In this document: in pieces, positions 42,343-53,264 of the stretch
Layout: each line of letters starts with the position of its first letter
Position numbering within the stretch: position 1 is the stretch's first letter
Assembly (NCBI GenBank): GCA_030737835.1
Contig: JAUJYN010000049.1
Coordinates: forward strand, 570,725 to 634,724
DNA: 64,000 nt
Reading direction: 5' to 3'
Origin: Acorus gramineus
Lineage: Eukaryota > Streptophyta > Magnoliopsida > Acorales > Acoraceae
Notes under the pieces: generated by a model
Told to the model about the DNA's origin: nothing
Seen by the model: only the letters and a program-made list of their open reading frames with translations
The model's database searches: none
Translations under genes and position numbers: made by a program

Positions 42343-45300
42343 ATGGAGAAGCTCATGGAAGCCTCCCTCATCGGAGATGTCACTGCCTTATTAGGTCTCC
42401 GCCCCGACGACACACTCTTCGATCAGATGGTCCGCCCCCCGGTCACCCAAACCCCGCTTCACGCTGCCTCCTTGCGCGGCCACACAGCCTTCGCGTCCAA
42501 GATGCTCCGCCTGAAGCCAGAGCTCAGCAGGACCCGCAACAGCGAGGGGTATTGCCCAATCCACCTCGCCTCGACGTGGGGTCGCGTGGATATCGTCAAA
42601 GAGATGGTGGCGGCAGACAAGTCACTGGCCCGCCTCTGCGACGGGAATGGATGCACCGCTCTCCATGCGGCCGCCGCAAACAACCAGGTGGAGGTCCTTG
42701 AAGCATTGCTCAAGGAAGAGCCAGGACTCGCGAGGGAAGTGACGGGTGAGGGAGAGACGGCGCTTCATGTGGCGCTGAAGAATTTCATGATTGGTGCCGC
42801 GACTCACTTGATTGCGTACTGTAAAGACATATTGAATGTTGCGGATGGGTCCGGGAACACCGCCTTGCATTGCGCGGCCGCGAGGAAGCAAGTTCAGGTC
42901 AGCCATTTGAACCCCCCCCCCCCTCTCTCTCTCTCTCTCCTCTCTCTACACACACTCCTCTCTCTACACACACACACAGAACTATATATATATAATACGA
43001 ATTAGGGTGCGCCGTGGGGACAGGAGAACACCCCGCGGGATCGTGTATGCGCAATCGGATGGTCCTATTTCCACCTAATTCTTACCCGTAAGAGTTTTCG
43101 GAAATAGAGACGTTCGATCACAAGATTTGAGAGACTGGACGGTCCATAAACGATTCACATAGACCGCATATTATCATTTTTGTAAAAATATTTTCTAATT
43201 TTTAAAAATACCCAAATCAATTATTTTTAAACATTTTTTTTTTTTTTTTGACAATTTTAGAATGTAAAATAAGTTGACTACAATTATTTTATCTGCTATT
43301 TAAGCAGGAGTTTTTATTAACGAGTGTCTTTAGGGCACTTATTAACCCGCATTTATTGTTAATTTTTTAGACAACCCAACAAATTTAATTATGATATGAA
43401 TCAATAAATTGAAAGATTTTTTAAAATACCAATATTATACCTAATAAATTGAAAAATTTCTTAATGAACATTTTTTTTACACGTGTTTCCTATAATTTAT
43501 TTTTTATTAATATGTTTTTCAATACACAATCTGCAATCCCAACCAATTATAATAAAAAAAAAGTAAAGTTAAATTTTAGCATATTCTCTATAAACAAAAT
43601 TATACATCACCCCTCTTTTTTTATTTAGCACGAATCCGCCTACACTGATTTGATGTGAAACACCGGCTAGAAGCATGCAAGACCATTTATTCATTAATTA
43701 TATATTGAAATAAATTCAAATGATACAAAATCAATAAAGAAAGGGGTTGCCAATAAAATATTTAAAATAAAATATTAAATTAAACAAAGATTGAAAATAA
43801 AATACATTATATACCGCACAAAAAATATCTTCACATAGGCAACACTCAAACAAGTATCACAATATGAGATAAGAACAAATATGAAAAGAGATGTACATTT
43901 TTTCATTTTCGAAGAATGAAACTTTTGTAAAATAGAAACAAGAGTGGGGGGAAAAAAATTGAATACGAGAGGAAAGAAGAAAAAAGTGGTGAATTAATTA
44001 GGGGTATTGTTGGTATTTTAAAAACTCTTTCAATTTATTGATTCATATCGTAATAAGATTTGTTGGCCTGCCTAAAAAGTTAGCAATAAATGTGGGTTAA
44101 CAATTGCTCTAAGGGTACTTGTTAACAAAACCCTTTAAACATTTTTACAAATACTTAATTGTTTAACACCCCAATTAAAAAATATTAATAAAAAAAAAAA
44201 AATTATTGTGCATGAACTTTATTATTATTTTTGTATATCTATTAAGAGTCAAATTGTAAAAAATTAAAAATTTTCGTTATCAAATATTTTGTTAGATATT
44301 TCTAAACTTTATAAAATCTTTTGGAACACTTACATATGTTTAATATTATACAAAAAAGTACTTATGCAAGACAATTATAAGTTATAAATAACAAAAAACA
44401 CAAGAAAAAAAAATTCAAAATTAGAAAATATCCAAAAATGCGATAGGGCGAAATGAATCAACGAGCTTGCGATTGAAAACTGGGATTCCAGGAAATGTGA
44501 TGTGAAGAAGAAAGAGAGAGGGGGAAAGGTATTTGAATAACGCTGACAGCATTTTTTTTACCGGGTCGACTATGAGTATGCCAAACACATGCCAAGAGGT
44601 CGTTGTACAGATTCGGCAAAACTGGATTTCACTGGACCTTCGAAGATGCTTCGACTCGGATCTTATAAATTTAAGAATGACAATTTTGATAATATTAATA
44701 TTTTTTATACTATACTTAGAAAAATTAAAAACATGTAAATTCACTCTCAAATAAAAATTATTTTTTATATTGATATTACTTTACAGATGATAATGTGAAA
44801 AATTTTTAAAAATGTTGATAGAGATTTTAAAAATTATAAGAGACAATACATACATCGATGCCCTCCGCACGCCTCTGCGGCCACTCTTCACGCCTTCCGC
44901 GTGCCCTTCGTGAGAGCCATCCATGCCCTACGTACATGAGAGCCATCTACATGCCCTCCGCAAGCCTCCGTGAAGGGTGCGCCCTCTACCATAGCTATCC
45001 ATGCGCGGCCTCCGTGAGCCTCCCCGCCCTCTACGCACTCTCTATCCGTGTCTCCACGAGTCTCCTATCATTTTTGTGCAAACTCAATTAAAGGGTTCTA
45101 TCTTTTAGAGTTTGGGAGGAGCAGTTAAAAAGTCATTAATTATTACGAGATTATTGATTTTCTAGTTTTTCTAAAGTAATTATTGTGACATTATTAATTT
45201 TCTAATTTTTTTATTTTCCAATTAAAGTATTTTATATTTGCTTTGTATTATATCTATAAATATAATACGTGGCTTCTCCAATGAAATAAAAAGAATTAAT

Positions 45301-46174
45301 TTTTTTTTATTCTAACATGTATCATTGAAGACCCCCCTGTTTGTTCCATCAACAGATGCTGAACGTTCTACTGTCAGAGAGAGACATCAGAAGGAACGAC
45401 GAAAACGCATATGGTTATACGCCACTCGACATGATACACTCGTGCCCGACGACTGGACCCAACAATGACGGAGAGATTATCCAGTCGATGTTGCACGCAG
45501 GATGCAAAAACAGTGGTCGAATATTCACCCAACCAGTCTCATCAGACATCAAGAAAACTTCAACTTCGCGTGGATGGATCAAAAAGTTAATCCCCCGCGA
45601 CTGGAACGACTGGTACAAGATGGACTCCCACAGGATGAAGGAGGTGCACCAGACTTTGATGATCGTAGCTACTATCATCTCCTCCGTCGCATTTCAAGCC
45701 GGAGTCAGCCCACCACATAGAGACAGCCCCAACCCACCAAATGATATCACACTGTTTCTGCAATTAGACATGCTCGCATTGATGATATCAGCATCCGTGA
45801 TCATATTTCTGGTAAGTGGGCTCCCAGTGAACCATAGGTTCACTACATGGCTCCTCACGATCGCGCTGTGGGCGGCCGTATCTCTTTTGGTGTACGCATT
45901 TGTTGATGCGGTCTATATGGCTGAAGGAGTAGACCTCACTCATATGTGGAATGCTTATACGTTTGTGAGGACGTGGTTCAATTTGATGGCATGTCTGTTC
46001 TTGTACCACTTCATTGCGTTGGTTATTATTCTCCTATCATGGCTACGACGAAAAAGCAAGAGGGAAATAGCATGTCTGGTAAAGTTCGTTAGAGGGGCAT
46101 GGGGATGGTTAATGCTTCGCACAGGATCAGGAAGAGCGTTGGCTTCTCAGGACGCTTTGGCAAACTCAATTTGA
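42343..46174 (+). CDS. ankyrin repeat-containing transmembrane protein, BDA1-like (two exons)
   Basis: Exon 1 (42343-42897) ends AGTTCAG before GTCAGC. Exon 2 (45356-46174) follows CCATCAACAG. Joined in phase 0 they give 457 residues. Residues 1-185 hold five ankyrin-type repeats (TPLHAAS 37, CPIHLAS 71, TALHAAA 105, TALHVAL 139, TALHCAA 173); a further repeat starts exon 2 (YTPLD ~206). Residues ~284-303, 318-339, 348-371 and 390-415 are hydrophobic and likely membrane-spanning. The first lies in the PGG-type domain (TLMIVATIISSVAFQAG), but the PPGG motif is replaced by SPPHRDS. Length and layout match the BDA1 group of plant ankyrin membrane proteins; Arabidopsis BDA1 acts in immune signalling. 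Function here is inferred. The first M of the frame (42232) is rejected because a TATA-like box lies between it and 42343. It is the only intact member of a broken local cluster. Confidence 0.88.
43306..44135. mobile_element. inverted-repeat MITE in the ankyrin gene intron
   Basis: The left arm (43306-~43470) and right arm (~43990-44135) are complementary over about 150 bp. Both read inward through TTAACCC(G/A)CATTTATTG and ATATGAATCAATAAATTGAA. Outer ends are AGGAGTTTTTATTAAC and AGGGTTTTGTTAAC. A clear TSD is not resolved (CTATTTAAGC versus TTTAAACATT), but the long arms fit a Mutator-like MITE. Confidence 0.75.
44858..45065. repeat. C-rich imperfect minisatellite in the intron
   Basis: Repeated words ATGCCCTCCGCA, GCCTCCGTGA and GTGAGAGCCATCCATGCCC alternate over about 200 bp in an otherwise AT-rich intron. 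It opens a spurious frame. I see no gene in it. Confidence 0.7.
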
Positions 46175-47510
46175 GGAGGTCCAATTAATTTATGTATGCA
46201 TCTTTGTCTGCCTCCTCTACTGTGGAATTAACCCTTTATGAATACATGCCTGTTAAAATCTCTGAGTTGTAACTTAATAGTTTTTGCTTATAAGAAGTTA
46301 TTGTGGCATATTTGTTTAAATTTATTAATGATTATTTAAGCTAAAATAAATTTAAAATGTCATAACTGAAAAAAATTGAAGATAACACTCTGTCTTAATT
46401 AACAAATTAACAAATATTATTAAGTCAAAGACTCTATCACTATCTACTGATTAATAATGATAATGATAAAATTAAATAAATAAAGATAAAATATAATTTG
46501 AGCACTGTAAATTGGTCCGCGACAAATACCACCCTCTTATATTAATTTGTTGTCCTTCATATGGGCAAAAATACATATTCAGTTAGATTATAACTTCAAC
46601 CATTTTTTTCTGTACATCAAAATATATGTCAATATAAACCCAACACAAGAAGATGTATTATTTTTAGGGGAGGGTTAGATCCACCGTCTACCGATGCAAT
46701 CCTACCCTTTATTTTTGTTTTTTCTGAGTGGGGTTTGCATAAAAAAAAAGGAAAAAAGAGAGGAAAGAAAGGAAAAGATAGAGGGAATCCATGAGGGAGT
46801 CTGAGATGGGCGGAGGCGGGTGGGATAGGTGGTGGGGACGGGGGAGGAAATGGTGGAGGGGAAGAAGAAAGAGGGAGAGAAAGAGCGAGGGGGAGGGTGG
46901 AGAGGGTTGGAGGATGATTAGGGAGAGAGAGAGAGAGAGAGAGAGAGGTGGCCGACCGTTGTCCTCAATCGTCCGCCATCTGTCACCCACCATCCCTCAT
47001 CGCAGTTGTCGCCTCCCTCCCACTGCTCCACCATCTCTTTCTTTCTATCTATCTCCATCTTCTTCCTTTTATTTTTCGGGGAGGGGGGGACGAAGGGCAA
47101 CCCCACCCTCTTTTTTGCTTTTCAATTTCTAGATGATGTTTTCACTTCAAGGAATGACTGTGAAGGCAAAAATGTGTACCCTATCAAAGAGTGACACGTG
47201 TCAAAAATTAGTTGGGTGTGAATAATCATATCTAGTAACCAATGACCCGAATTTGGCAAATGTAGAGTAGACGAATACTGACTAAACACTCCCCAATAGG
47301 TGAAACACGACCAGACCGATCTCCGCACGAGGTGAATCAGGTCTGGTCGGTCAGTTTTACACCTCGCGGGTGAATGCCAAATCGCGTATCAAGCAGGATC
47401 ACAAATCCTAACCAGACAAAGACTTCGAGCAGAACCTCTGAAACGGTCAAAACGTCTGTGAAGTCAAGTAACCGTCATGTTGTTGGTTAAAGCCCATTAT
47501 CCACTAAAAA
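46175..47510. other. 3' flank of the ankyrin gene; purine-rich tract
   Basis: Immediately after the stop lies the presumed 3' untranslated region. 46740-46950 is a strongly purine-rich strand with a (GA)n run at about 46923-46947, followed by a C/T-rich half (46960-47100). Around 47315-47360 ACCAGACCGATC and GGTCTGGTCGGTCAG resemble words of the Tat LTR repeats, but the match is too short to call. Confidence 0.45.
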
Positions 47511-50146
47511 TGTTATGTATGTGTCATTTTGAGCCTTATTGATTATATTCGAGTAATTTTGGGCCATATTATTTTTTTGATCGGAATCGCTAAAATTTTA
47601 GATTTTAGTTATCTGCGTGAGTTGGAGTACTCTGATTGAAAATCTAACTACATATTATAGGTTCTGGTACTATTTTATCCTACCCAAAAATTTTTATCAA
47701 ATTTCGATAACGTTTTAGAAAATTATACAGTTCCAAAACGCATCCAGATTTGATCGTTACTGGATTAAGAGATAGGGACTTTGACCAAATCAATGAAAAC
47801 TTTGACCAAGTCAAAGATAAACTTTCACCAAGCCATGGAGTTTTGTTTTTTAGTTTGGTTGGGTTGACAGTCAACCCCCACCAAACCACTTTTTGAGTAA
47901 TAAATGCTCCCCTTTTGTGTGTGTGTCTCTCTCTCTGTCTCTCCCCTCACAAGAGTGCATTTTCTACTCTCATTTTTGCTCCCCTTTTGTTTGTTCTAAG
48001 AGGAAGAAGAAGGAGAAGGTGAAGGACAAGAAGAAGCACTTGAAGGAAGACAAGGTTTGTGTTTGTGTGTGTGCCTTTGGCGTTGTTGCTTTGGATGTTT
48101 CTCTTCCCCCTTCTCCCCCTCATGCTCCCATGAGTTCCCTCCCTTGTTTTTCAGCCTAGAAGAAGTAGAAGATGTTCAAAAGGTTGTGGTGGTGGTGGTG
48201 GTGGTTGAGGTGGTCGTGAGGGCGTTCGAGGAGCCCCGCATCTCCCTCTTTCCCTCTCCCTCTTTTGGTAAGCTCTCCCCCTTCTTTTCTCTTGTTTTAT
48301 AGATTTATGGGTTGTTGGGGAGGTCTTGCATGCTAGGTAGTTGGGTTTGGGTGAGTGGGGACGGTTGGTGAGTGGTTTTGGGTCGCGGGCGCATAGGCGT
48401 GCCCGCGGGGTCCAACCAGGGCGTGCGCGCGGGGTCACGTAGGGTGAGCGCGGGGTCACTCAGGGTCCCGCGGGGGTGCAGGTCTAGGCATGGGGCAGGG
48501 TGCCAGCGGGCGTGGGGTGCGCGCGGGGGGCTGCCCAAAGGCTTGGGTAGGTTCTGGGGGGCTCGGTCGTTCGTGCGTACGTGCGTGCTTGCATGCGTGA
48601 GAGCTCGTATGCCTGCATGTGTATGACATTATCATTTTTAGTCTATTCTAAGTGTCTTTATGTGGCTTTACTCACCTTATTTGATGCCCTTGTCTTGCAG
48701 ATCTTGGCAAAATGTCACGCAACGACCCGGGTTACAGTGAGTGGATTGATCTAACCTAGTTGGTAGGCGTTCGATGCATATAGTCGTGCATTGCCCTCCC
48801 CTGGTGCACCATAACTGCATATTAACTTATCTTGCATGTATATGTTTATTGCCTATCTTGCTAGTTTGCATCCATGCCATATTAGATATAGTATGCTAAG
48901 ACTATATATCCTTCTATCATGTATAGAGACCCATACTTGTCTCGGCATCATGTCTCATGTTAGCATAACATTGATCCTTACAGGCTCCCATCTTGCCTAA
49001 GCTTAATTTTAGCCTACCTATGGATACATAAGTGTAAGCATGCCTTAGACAATATTGTAGCTTTGTTTCCATGTTTATTGAATGCTTCCATGATTAATTA
49101 CATGTATAGTTATTATGCATGTTGTATTTTGTTATATACATATAATTAAGCCATGAACCTTGCCTAATGAGGTTCGGCAAGTGTATAACCTGTTATGGGG
49201 TCATACCATGGCATTAGCATTACGAATCATCTGTCTTCCCCGCATCCGAGCTATGTGTCCTGGAGGGAATTCATGAGAATTCGTTACTATATCGGTGTCT
49301 AATAACCGATGATGGTGGATCCATGAGGATTGTGTCTGTAAGTGTCAAGTGTTTCTCCTCTTCGTCGACTCCGAGTTGAAGCTGCCCGGATTGAAGTTTT
49401 CATGTGAGGGCCCCCACTCGTAGGTACTACCGAGGTGACTTGGCATACCCTTCTGGCAAATGTACTGATTGTGGGAGGCTATCAGGTAGAGACTACCCGG
49501 GAGTGGACTACCAAATGACAAATGGTGTAGAACATGCGAATTTCTCCTGATAGTCCTATGTCACCCTTGGAGGGTGTGGGTGAGGGTGTGGTGGGCTCGT
49601 GTCGGTACGCGACCCACCATTTTAAGTGGTTACTCCCATCTTGTTGGGACTTTAATTACTTGAAATGTTAATATTAGTTGTGTTTCATAGATTGTACCAT
49701 TCACTGAGCATGTGGCTCACCCCTCGCATGTTGTTTCCACTAGTTGGCGTCTAGTCGGATCCGAAGGAGGAGCTCCCTTAGGCGCAGTATCAACAGTGGT
49801 GTAGCATCTGTGTTTTGGATTTTGCGAGTGAGAGACCATCAGCATCCCCCCTTCTCTTGTATGTATTTGATACTCGTGCTTGCGCACAATATATGTGTAT
49901 TGATGTCTTTTGGTTTATGTTGGCTCTCACAGGACAGTTGATTATGTATTCTAGTCTGTAATGTATTTTTGGATTACAGACTTAGTTGTTTAGCTTCCGC
50001 TATATACATATATATTATGACAGCTATCGCTTGTTAATTGCTTTGTTGCCTTGGATGTTGTGTTAGAGTCTTTATTGATTTTGTATGTGGATAGCTAATA
50101 TTATATATTTGTCACATCTCAGGGACGGCCGCCCTGGGGTGTGACA
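47511..50146 (+). repeat. 5' LTR of a Tekay/Del-like Ty3-gypsy element (2.64 kb)
   Basis: Starts TGTTATGTATGTGTCATTTT and ends GGGGTGTGACA. It aligns with the solo LTR at 4894-8587 at both ends and internally (AATCTAACT(G/A)CATAT near the start; GAGC(G/A)TG(C/T)GGCTCACCCCTCGCAT; TTGGCTCTCACAGGACAG). It is followed by the primer site. Long LTRs (over 2 kb) and a TGGTATCAGAGC primer site fit the Tekay/Del chromovirus group; the lineage is inferred, because no pol is present. Confidence 0.8.
48268..48700 (+). other. putative LTR-internal intron (short allele)
   Basis: Donor-like TTGGTAAGC and acceptor-like GTCTTGCAG match the edges of the 1305-bp interval in the solo LTR. The interior is again G-rich with GCGCGGGGTC repeats (48375-48540) but only 433 bp long. 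Confidence 0.45.
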
Positions 50147-50151
50147 AAAGT

Positions 50152-50164
50152 TGGTATCAGAGCC
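50152..50164 (+). other. primer-binding site (initiator-Met type)
   Basis: TGGTATCAGAGCC lies five bases after the LTR end, complementary to the usual initiator-Met tRNA 3' end in plant retrotransposons. Confidence 0.85.
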
Positions 50165-50258
50165 TAGTCCTGTTAGAGCCAAGTGTTGTCGTAGAGATGA
50201 GTCCTAGGATTTCTATATGAGTATTCTGATCCTAGTGTCTGTTTCTTAGGTTGCTGAT

Positions 50259-50640
50259 ATGCCTCCTCGCATTTGGATACATGGACATGGTCTCCCTCAG
50301 GCCTTGGAGGTTTTTGAACCTGCCGATGGTGAGGAGTTTGCTGGAGAGTCCTCGCGGTTAGGCCAAGACCTGCGTAGAAGTCTCCTACATGGGAGTGTGC
50401 TTACGCTCATATGGCTGACCTTTTGGAGACTCAGACCACAGAACTGGAGGCCCAGACTAGGGCACTGGCGGAGCAGGCGCAAGAGATTCAAGAACTGTGG
50501 GCGGCCCGCAATGCAGTCCTACAGGTACCATTAGTAGCAAAATTCAACAGTGGTGCCAGAGGTACTCCCTGTACCGGTGGAGATTCCTGTGGAGGGAGTT
50601 CAGGGACCCTTGGCGATTCTTCCCTTCCGGCCTCGAGGGG
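50259..50640 (+). pseudogene. N-terminal gag fragment of the Tekay-like element
   Basis: The ATG at 50259 opens MPPRIWIHGHGLPQALEVFE. After frame changes the sequence reads ADLLETQTTELEAQTRALAE (a helical segment) and then VPVEIPVEGVQGPLAILPFR, a proline/valine-rich stretch. I see no gag core of this lineage after it. The homology switches to Tat-type gag near 50620-50645. Confidence 0.5.
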
Positions 50641-51046
50641 GCGGCACTGACCTGGTTTCATTTGCTCCTCATGGCATCTATCCGCACGTTCGAAGAGTTC
50701 AGTACTATGTTTGTTGAGGACTTCATATGCAACAGAAGGCAGAAAAAATACATGGGGGATCTCATGAAGATTCAAATGCAACAGGGTGAGACGATCTGAC
50801 AGTATGTCGATCGTTTTCGGCTCCTGAAAATTGAAGTGGAGGATTGCGACGATGATGGAGCAATCATGGCCTTTCGCAATGGCCTTCCAGCCGGGAATGG
50901 TCTTATGGAGTCACTCATCAAACGCACTCCCTCTTATCACCAAGACCTCATGAGGTGTGTTGCAAAGTACGTCAAAGTTGAAGAGGAGTCTCAAATCCTC
51001 AGGCAAGCAGTCACCGCGGCGGGTAATCCTCCAACGGATCTCAGTT
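50625..51046 (+). pseudogene. Tat-type gag fragment fused downstream of the Tekay-like 5' end
   Basis: The frame reads SGLEGAALTWFHLLLMASIR TFEEFSTMFVEDFICNRRQK, GETI, a stop, then QYVDRFRLLKIEVED, AFRNGLPAGNGLMESLIKRT and KYVKVEEESQILRQAV. This is the same gag core as in the Tat element at 11.0-11.4 kb (LEGATLTWFHLL, RTFEELDTMFIEHFI). It is not expected after a Tekay-type LTR and primer site. It ends at a stop (51046), after which homology is lost. Confidence 0.8.
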
Positions 51047-51750
51047 AAATCAAGTCTCACCCCAATACATTTCTTAAATGTTTACATCTCTCACAACGAT
51101 TTGTTACATTTATATAAAAACTGTTACATTTATATAGATGGAACAAACAATTATATTTACCTGAATGTCAAACAGTTACATTTACTATTTAAAATTATCT
51201 ATTTCAATTTCTAGTGCACTGTCTTCCAAAGAAAATGTATCAGAATCCTCTGTAAAAGTATGTACTTCACTGTTACATTTATACGTCATTTCTATTTGCA
51301 TTGTTAAAAGAAATGCACAACATGAGATAATATTACATTTCAGAGTGTTACATTTATAAATGTAACAAAATTGTGTAAATGAATATTCGAGTTCGGGAGT
51401 CTAATATAAACATCACACGAACCAGTAACAATTAAATGTAACAATATCAAAATTACATTTATAAAATTATAACGAAACAAATATAAAAAAAAGTGTGAAA
51501 TAGTGATTGAGGGGGCCGGGGTGCACAAAAAGTGTGAAATATGATCGAGCCTAGTCTTTCAAAAAACCTCTCTCGTGATGGAGATGTCATTTATTATACA
51601 ATCTACTCGGCTGCAATCATCACCTTCTCCATCATAACCCCCACTCCTACTTTCTTAGTTAAAAAAAAAGAAATCCGTATACATTTGAATATAATATGAA
51701 CTATTTTAAGATTGTTCTTATGGTAATTTAATAACCCTGATTGGATTGTT
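51047..51750. repeat. AT-rich stretch with recurrent GTTACATTTA motif
   Basis: TTACATTTA occurs at about 51106, 51126, 51175, 51272 and 51350 and in inverse as TAAATGTAA near 51358 and 51433. No gene is visible. AAAAAGTGTGAAATA appears twice near 51489 and 51528. The element type is unknown. Confidence 0.4.
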
Positions 51751-51815
51751 TGTTAACAGTGCACTGCTAAAGGAGATGTCATTTATTTACGGAGCCTTCT
51801 TCTTTCGCATAGTGC
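51551..51815 (+). pseudogene. possible remnants of ankyrin-gene exon 1 start
   Basis: GGAGATGTCATTTATT occurs at about 51571 and 51773. The second copy can be read TAKGDVIYLRSLLLS, similar to EASLIGDVTALLGLR at the start of the intact gene, and is preceded by TTGTTAACAG. The similarity is short, so confidence is low. Confidence 0.3.
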
Positions 51816-52419
51816 ACTGCTTGGATACTAAAGAAGACACATTTTATGTATAGCGCCTTCAAGTCGTTAAAAAACAAAAAAAAATCCGGTCAATGGTGAC
51901 TTGACAGCATTGACTAGGTCCAATGTTACTTTATACGTATATTCAAATGGTGGAGATATTGTTGTTTATATTGAAATTCATGAAGCAACTTTTGTAGATT
52001 GCCATTTTAAAATACTTTGTTCTATTAGCTTAATTTTTAAAAGCGGAGTTTTTTTACACGTAAAAGTAAGAGCGAGGTTAGAAAAACTAAATTCTAAAAA
52101 TTTGTTTAAATCCAAGTTTGAAAAATTTATAATTATTTTTCAAATCCGAAATATACTCAAACACAAATCCAATAAAAACCTAAACTTCTAACAATAAAAA
52201 TTTAATCGATTTGATGATTTTAACAAATCGCGAGAGAATATGTCATACCACCATCACTTTTTAATACATTGTGTGTGTGAGTCACTTTTTCGGGAATGGG
52301 TCAATTTTCTGATTTCAATAAAGTATAATGGGCCGAAAAGCCAGCTGGTTGGATTGGGCTTCGCTAGTTTTACAGACACTCAAATAGAAAGGGCCTCCAT
52401 CCCTATGTTTCATGAACAG
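51816..52419. other. AT-rich stretch upstream of ankyrin fragment D
   Basis: No coding region is supported. A 96-codon frame (51901-52191) has no recognisable domain. Confidence 0.35.
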
Positions 52420-52590
52420 ATGCTGGACATCCTACTTGCGAATCCAGTGATTTACGTGAACCTGAAAAACAAGCATCAATCAACACCTCTCGATACCAAA
52501 CTCTCTGTTAGCCTGGTTGTGTCTGACGATGGGGTCATGATCCTCCAGAAGCTATTGGACGCTGGCTGCAACCCCATATATCGTTTATAA
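52420..52590 (+). pseudogene. ankyrin/PGG gene fragment D (start of last exon)
   Basis: After an acceptor-like CATGAACAG the frame reads MLDILLANPVIYVNLKNKHQ, STPLDTKLSVSLVVSDDG, ILQKLLDAGCNP and stops. This parallels MLNVLLSERDI..NDENAYG.TPLDMI and IIQSMLHAGCKN of the intact gene. It lacks the PGG/membrane region; just after the stop the sequence joins a copia-LTR-like fragment. It is the most diverged remnant. Confidence 0.65.
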
Positions 52591-52592
52591 AA

Positions 52593-52652
52593 TGGTTGTG
52601 TGCTTTGTTTATGTATACTTGAGTGTATTTATTTTATTTAGTTTACAAGAAA
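52593..52652 (+). repeat. fragment of a copia-1-type LTR 3' end
   Basis: GGTTGTGTGCTTTGTTTATG and ATTTTATTTAGTTTACAAG match the end of the copia 1 LTR (GCTTGTGTGCTTTGTTTATA, ATTCTATTTAGTTTACAAC). Only about 60 bp is present. Confidence 0.65.
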
Positions 52653-52766
52653 TGCATATATATATTTTTTTATATTTTTCATAATAAAGTACATGTATAT
52701 TACGATAGTAAAGTATATACTCTATTTAATTAAAAGGCTCTCTCTATAACCAGATAATTAATAGTC

Positions 52767-53264
52767 CCTCCTACTAGGCTTGTCAATGGGTCGCGGGTTG
52801 ATTCAGATCCGATCTGATAAAATACGTAAATATCCGGCACGAAAGACCCGACAATCAAAACGGGTCGGGTCTAGGTCCTCCCCAACCCGATCCTATGGAC
52901 AAGATTGACCTAAATCAAATACTACGTGATTTTTTTTATTATGATTCAACCCAACACCCATGATCCAACCCAACATTTATAACTAAATGTTGAATAATCA
53001 TTTAAAATTTTAAGCATCTGAAATATTTTTACAACCTTTTGACTTCACGTAAAAACATAATAATCCAATTCATATTACATTAAAAAATCAAAATAGTGAA
53101 AAACTATTTATAATACTATAGACTATATTAAAAAAAAATCAAGTCATTGTGGAATTTAAGAAGTCCATCGACCTCTCCTGTCTGATTTAAACTTGTTAAT
53201 GGATTGAACCAACCCGACCTGACCTGACACAACCCGACCCATTAACAGACCTACTACTTCCTAC
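52767..53264. mobile_element. hAT-type MITE, ~480 bp
   Basis: The left end is TAGGCTTGTCAATGGGTCG. The right end in reverse complement is TAGTAGGTCTGTTAATGGGT. Candidate 8-bp TSDs are CCTCCTAC (52767-52774) and CTTCCTAC (53257-53264), 7 of 8 matching. CCCGACC/GGGTCGG words near both ends are shared with fragments at 33.8 and 17.1 kb. Confidence 0.7.

Larger units (their letters stand above)
42898..45355 (+). other. intron of the ankyrin gene (2.46 kb)
   Basis: Starts GTCAGC and ends CCATCAACAG. Just inside the donor are C-, CT-, CA- and TA-type microsatellites (42909-43000). It also contains a long inverted-repeat MITE (43306-44135) and a C-rich repetitive tract (44858-45065). No extra exon is visible. 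Confidence 0.8.

Noticed and set aside
44533-44754. 73-codon plus-strand and 109-codon minus-strand frames in the ankyrin intron
   Set aside because: AT-rich chance frames with no recognisable domain, inside an intron.
46709-47136. Frames with runs of Ser/Leu or Arg/Glu
   Set aside because: They come from purine/pyrimidine strand asymmetry and a (GA)n repeat.
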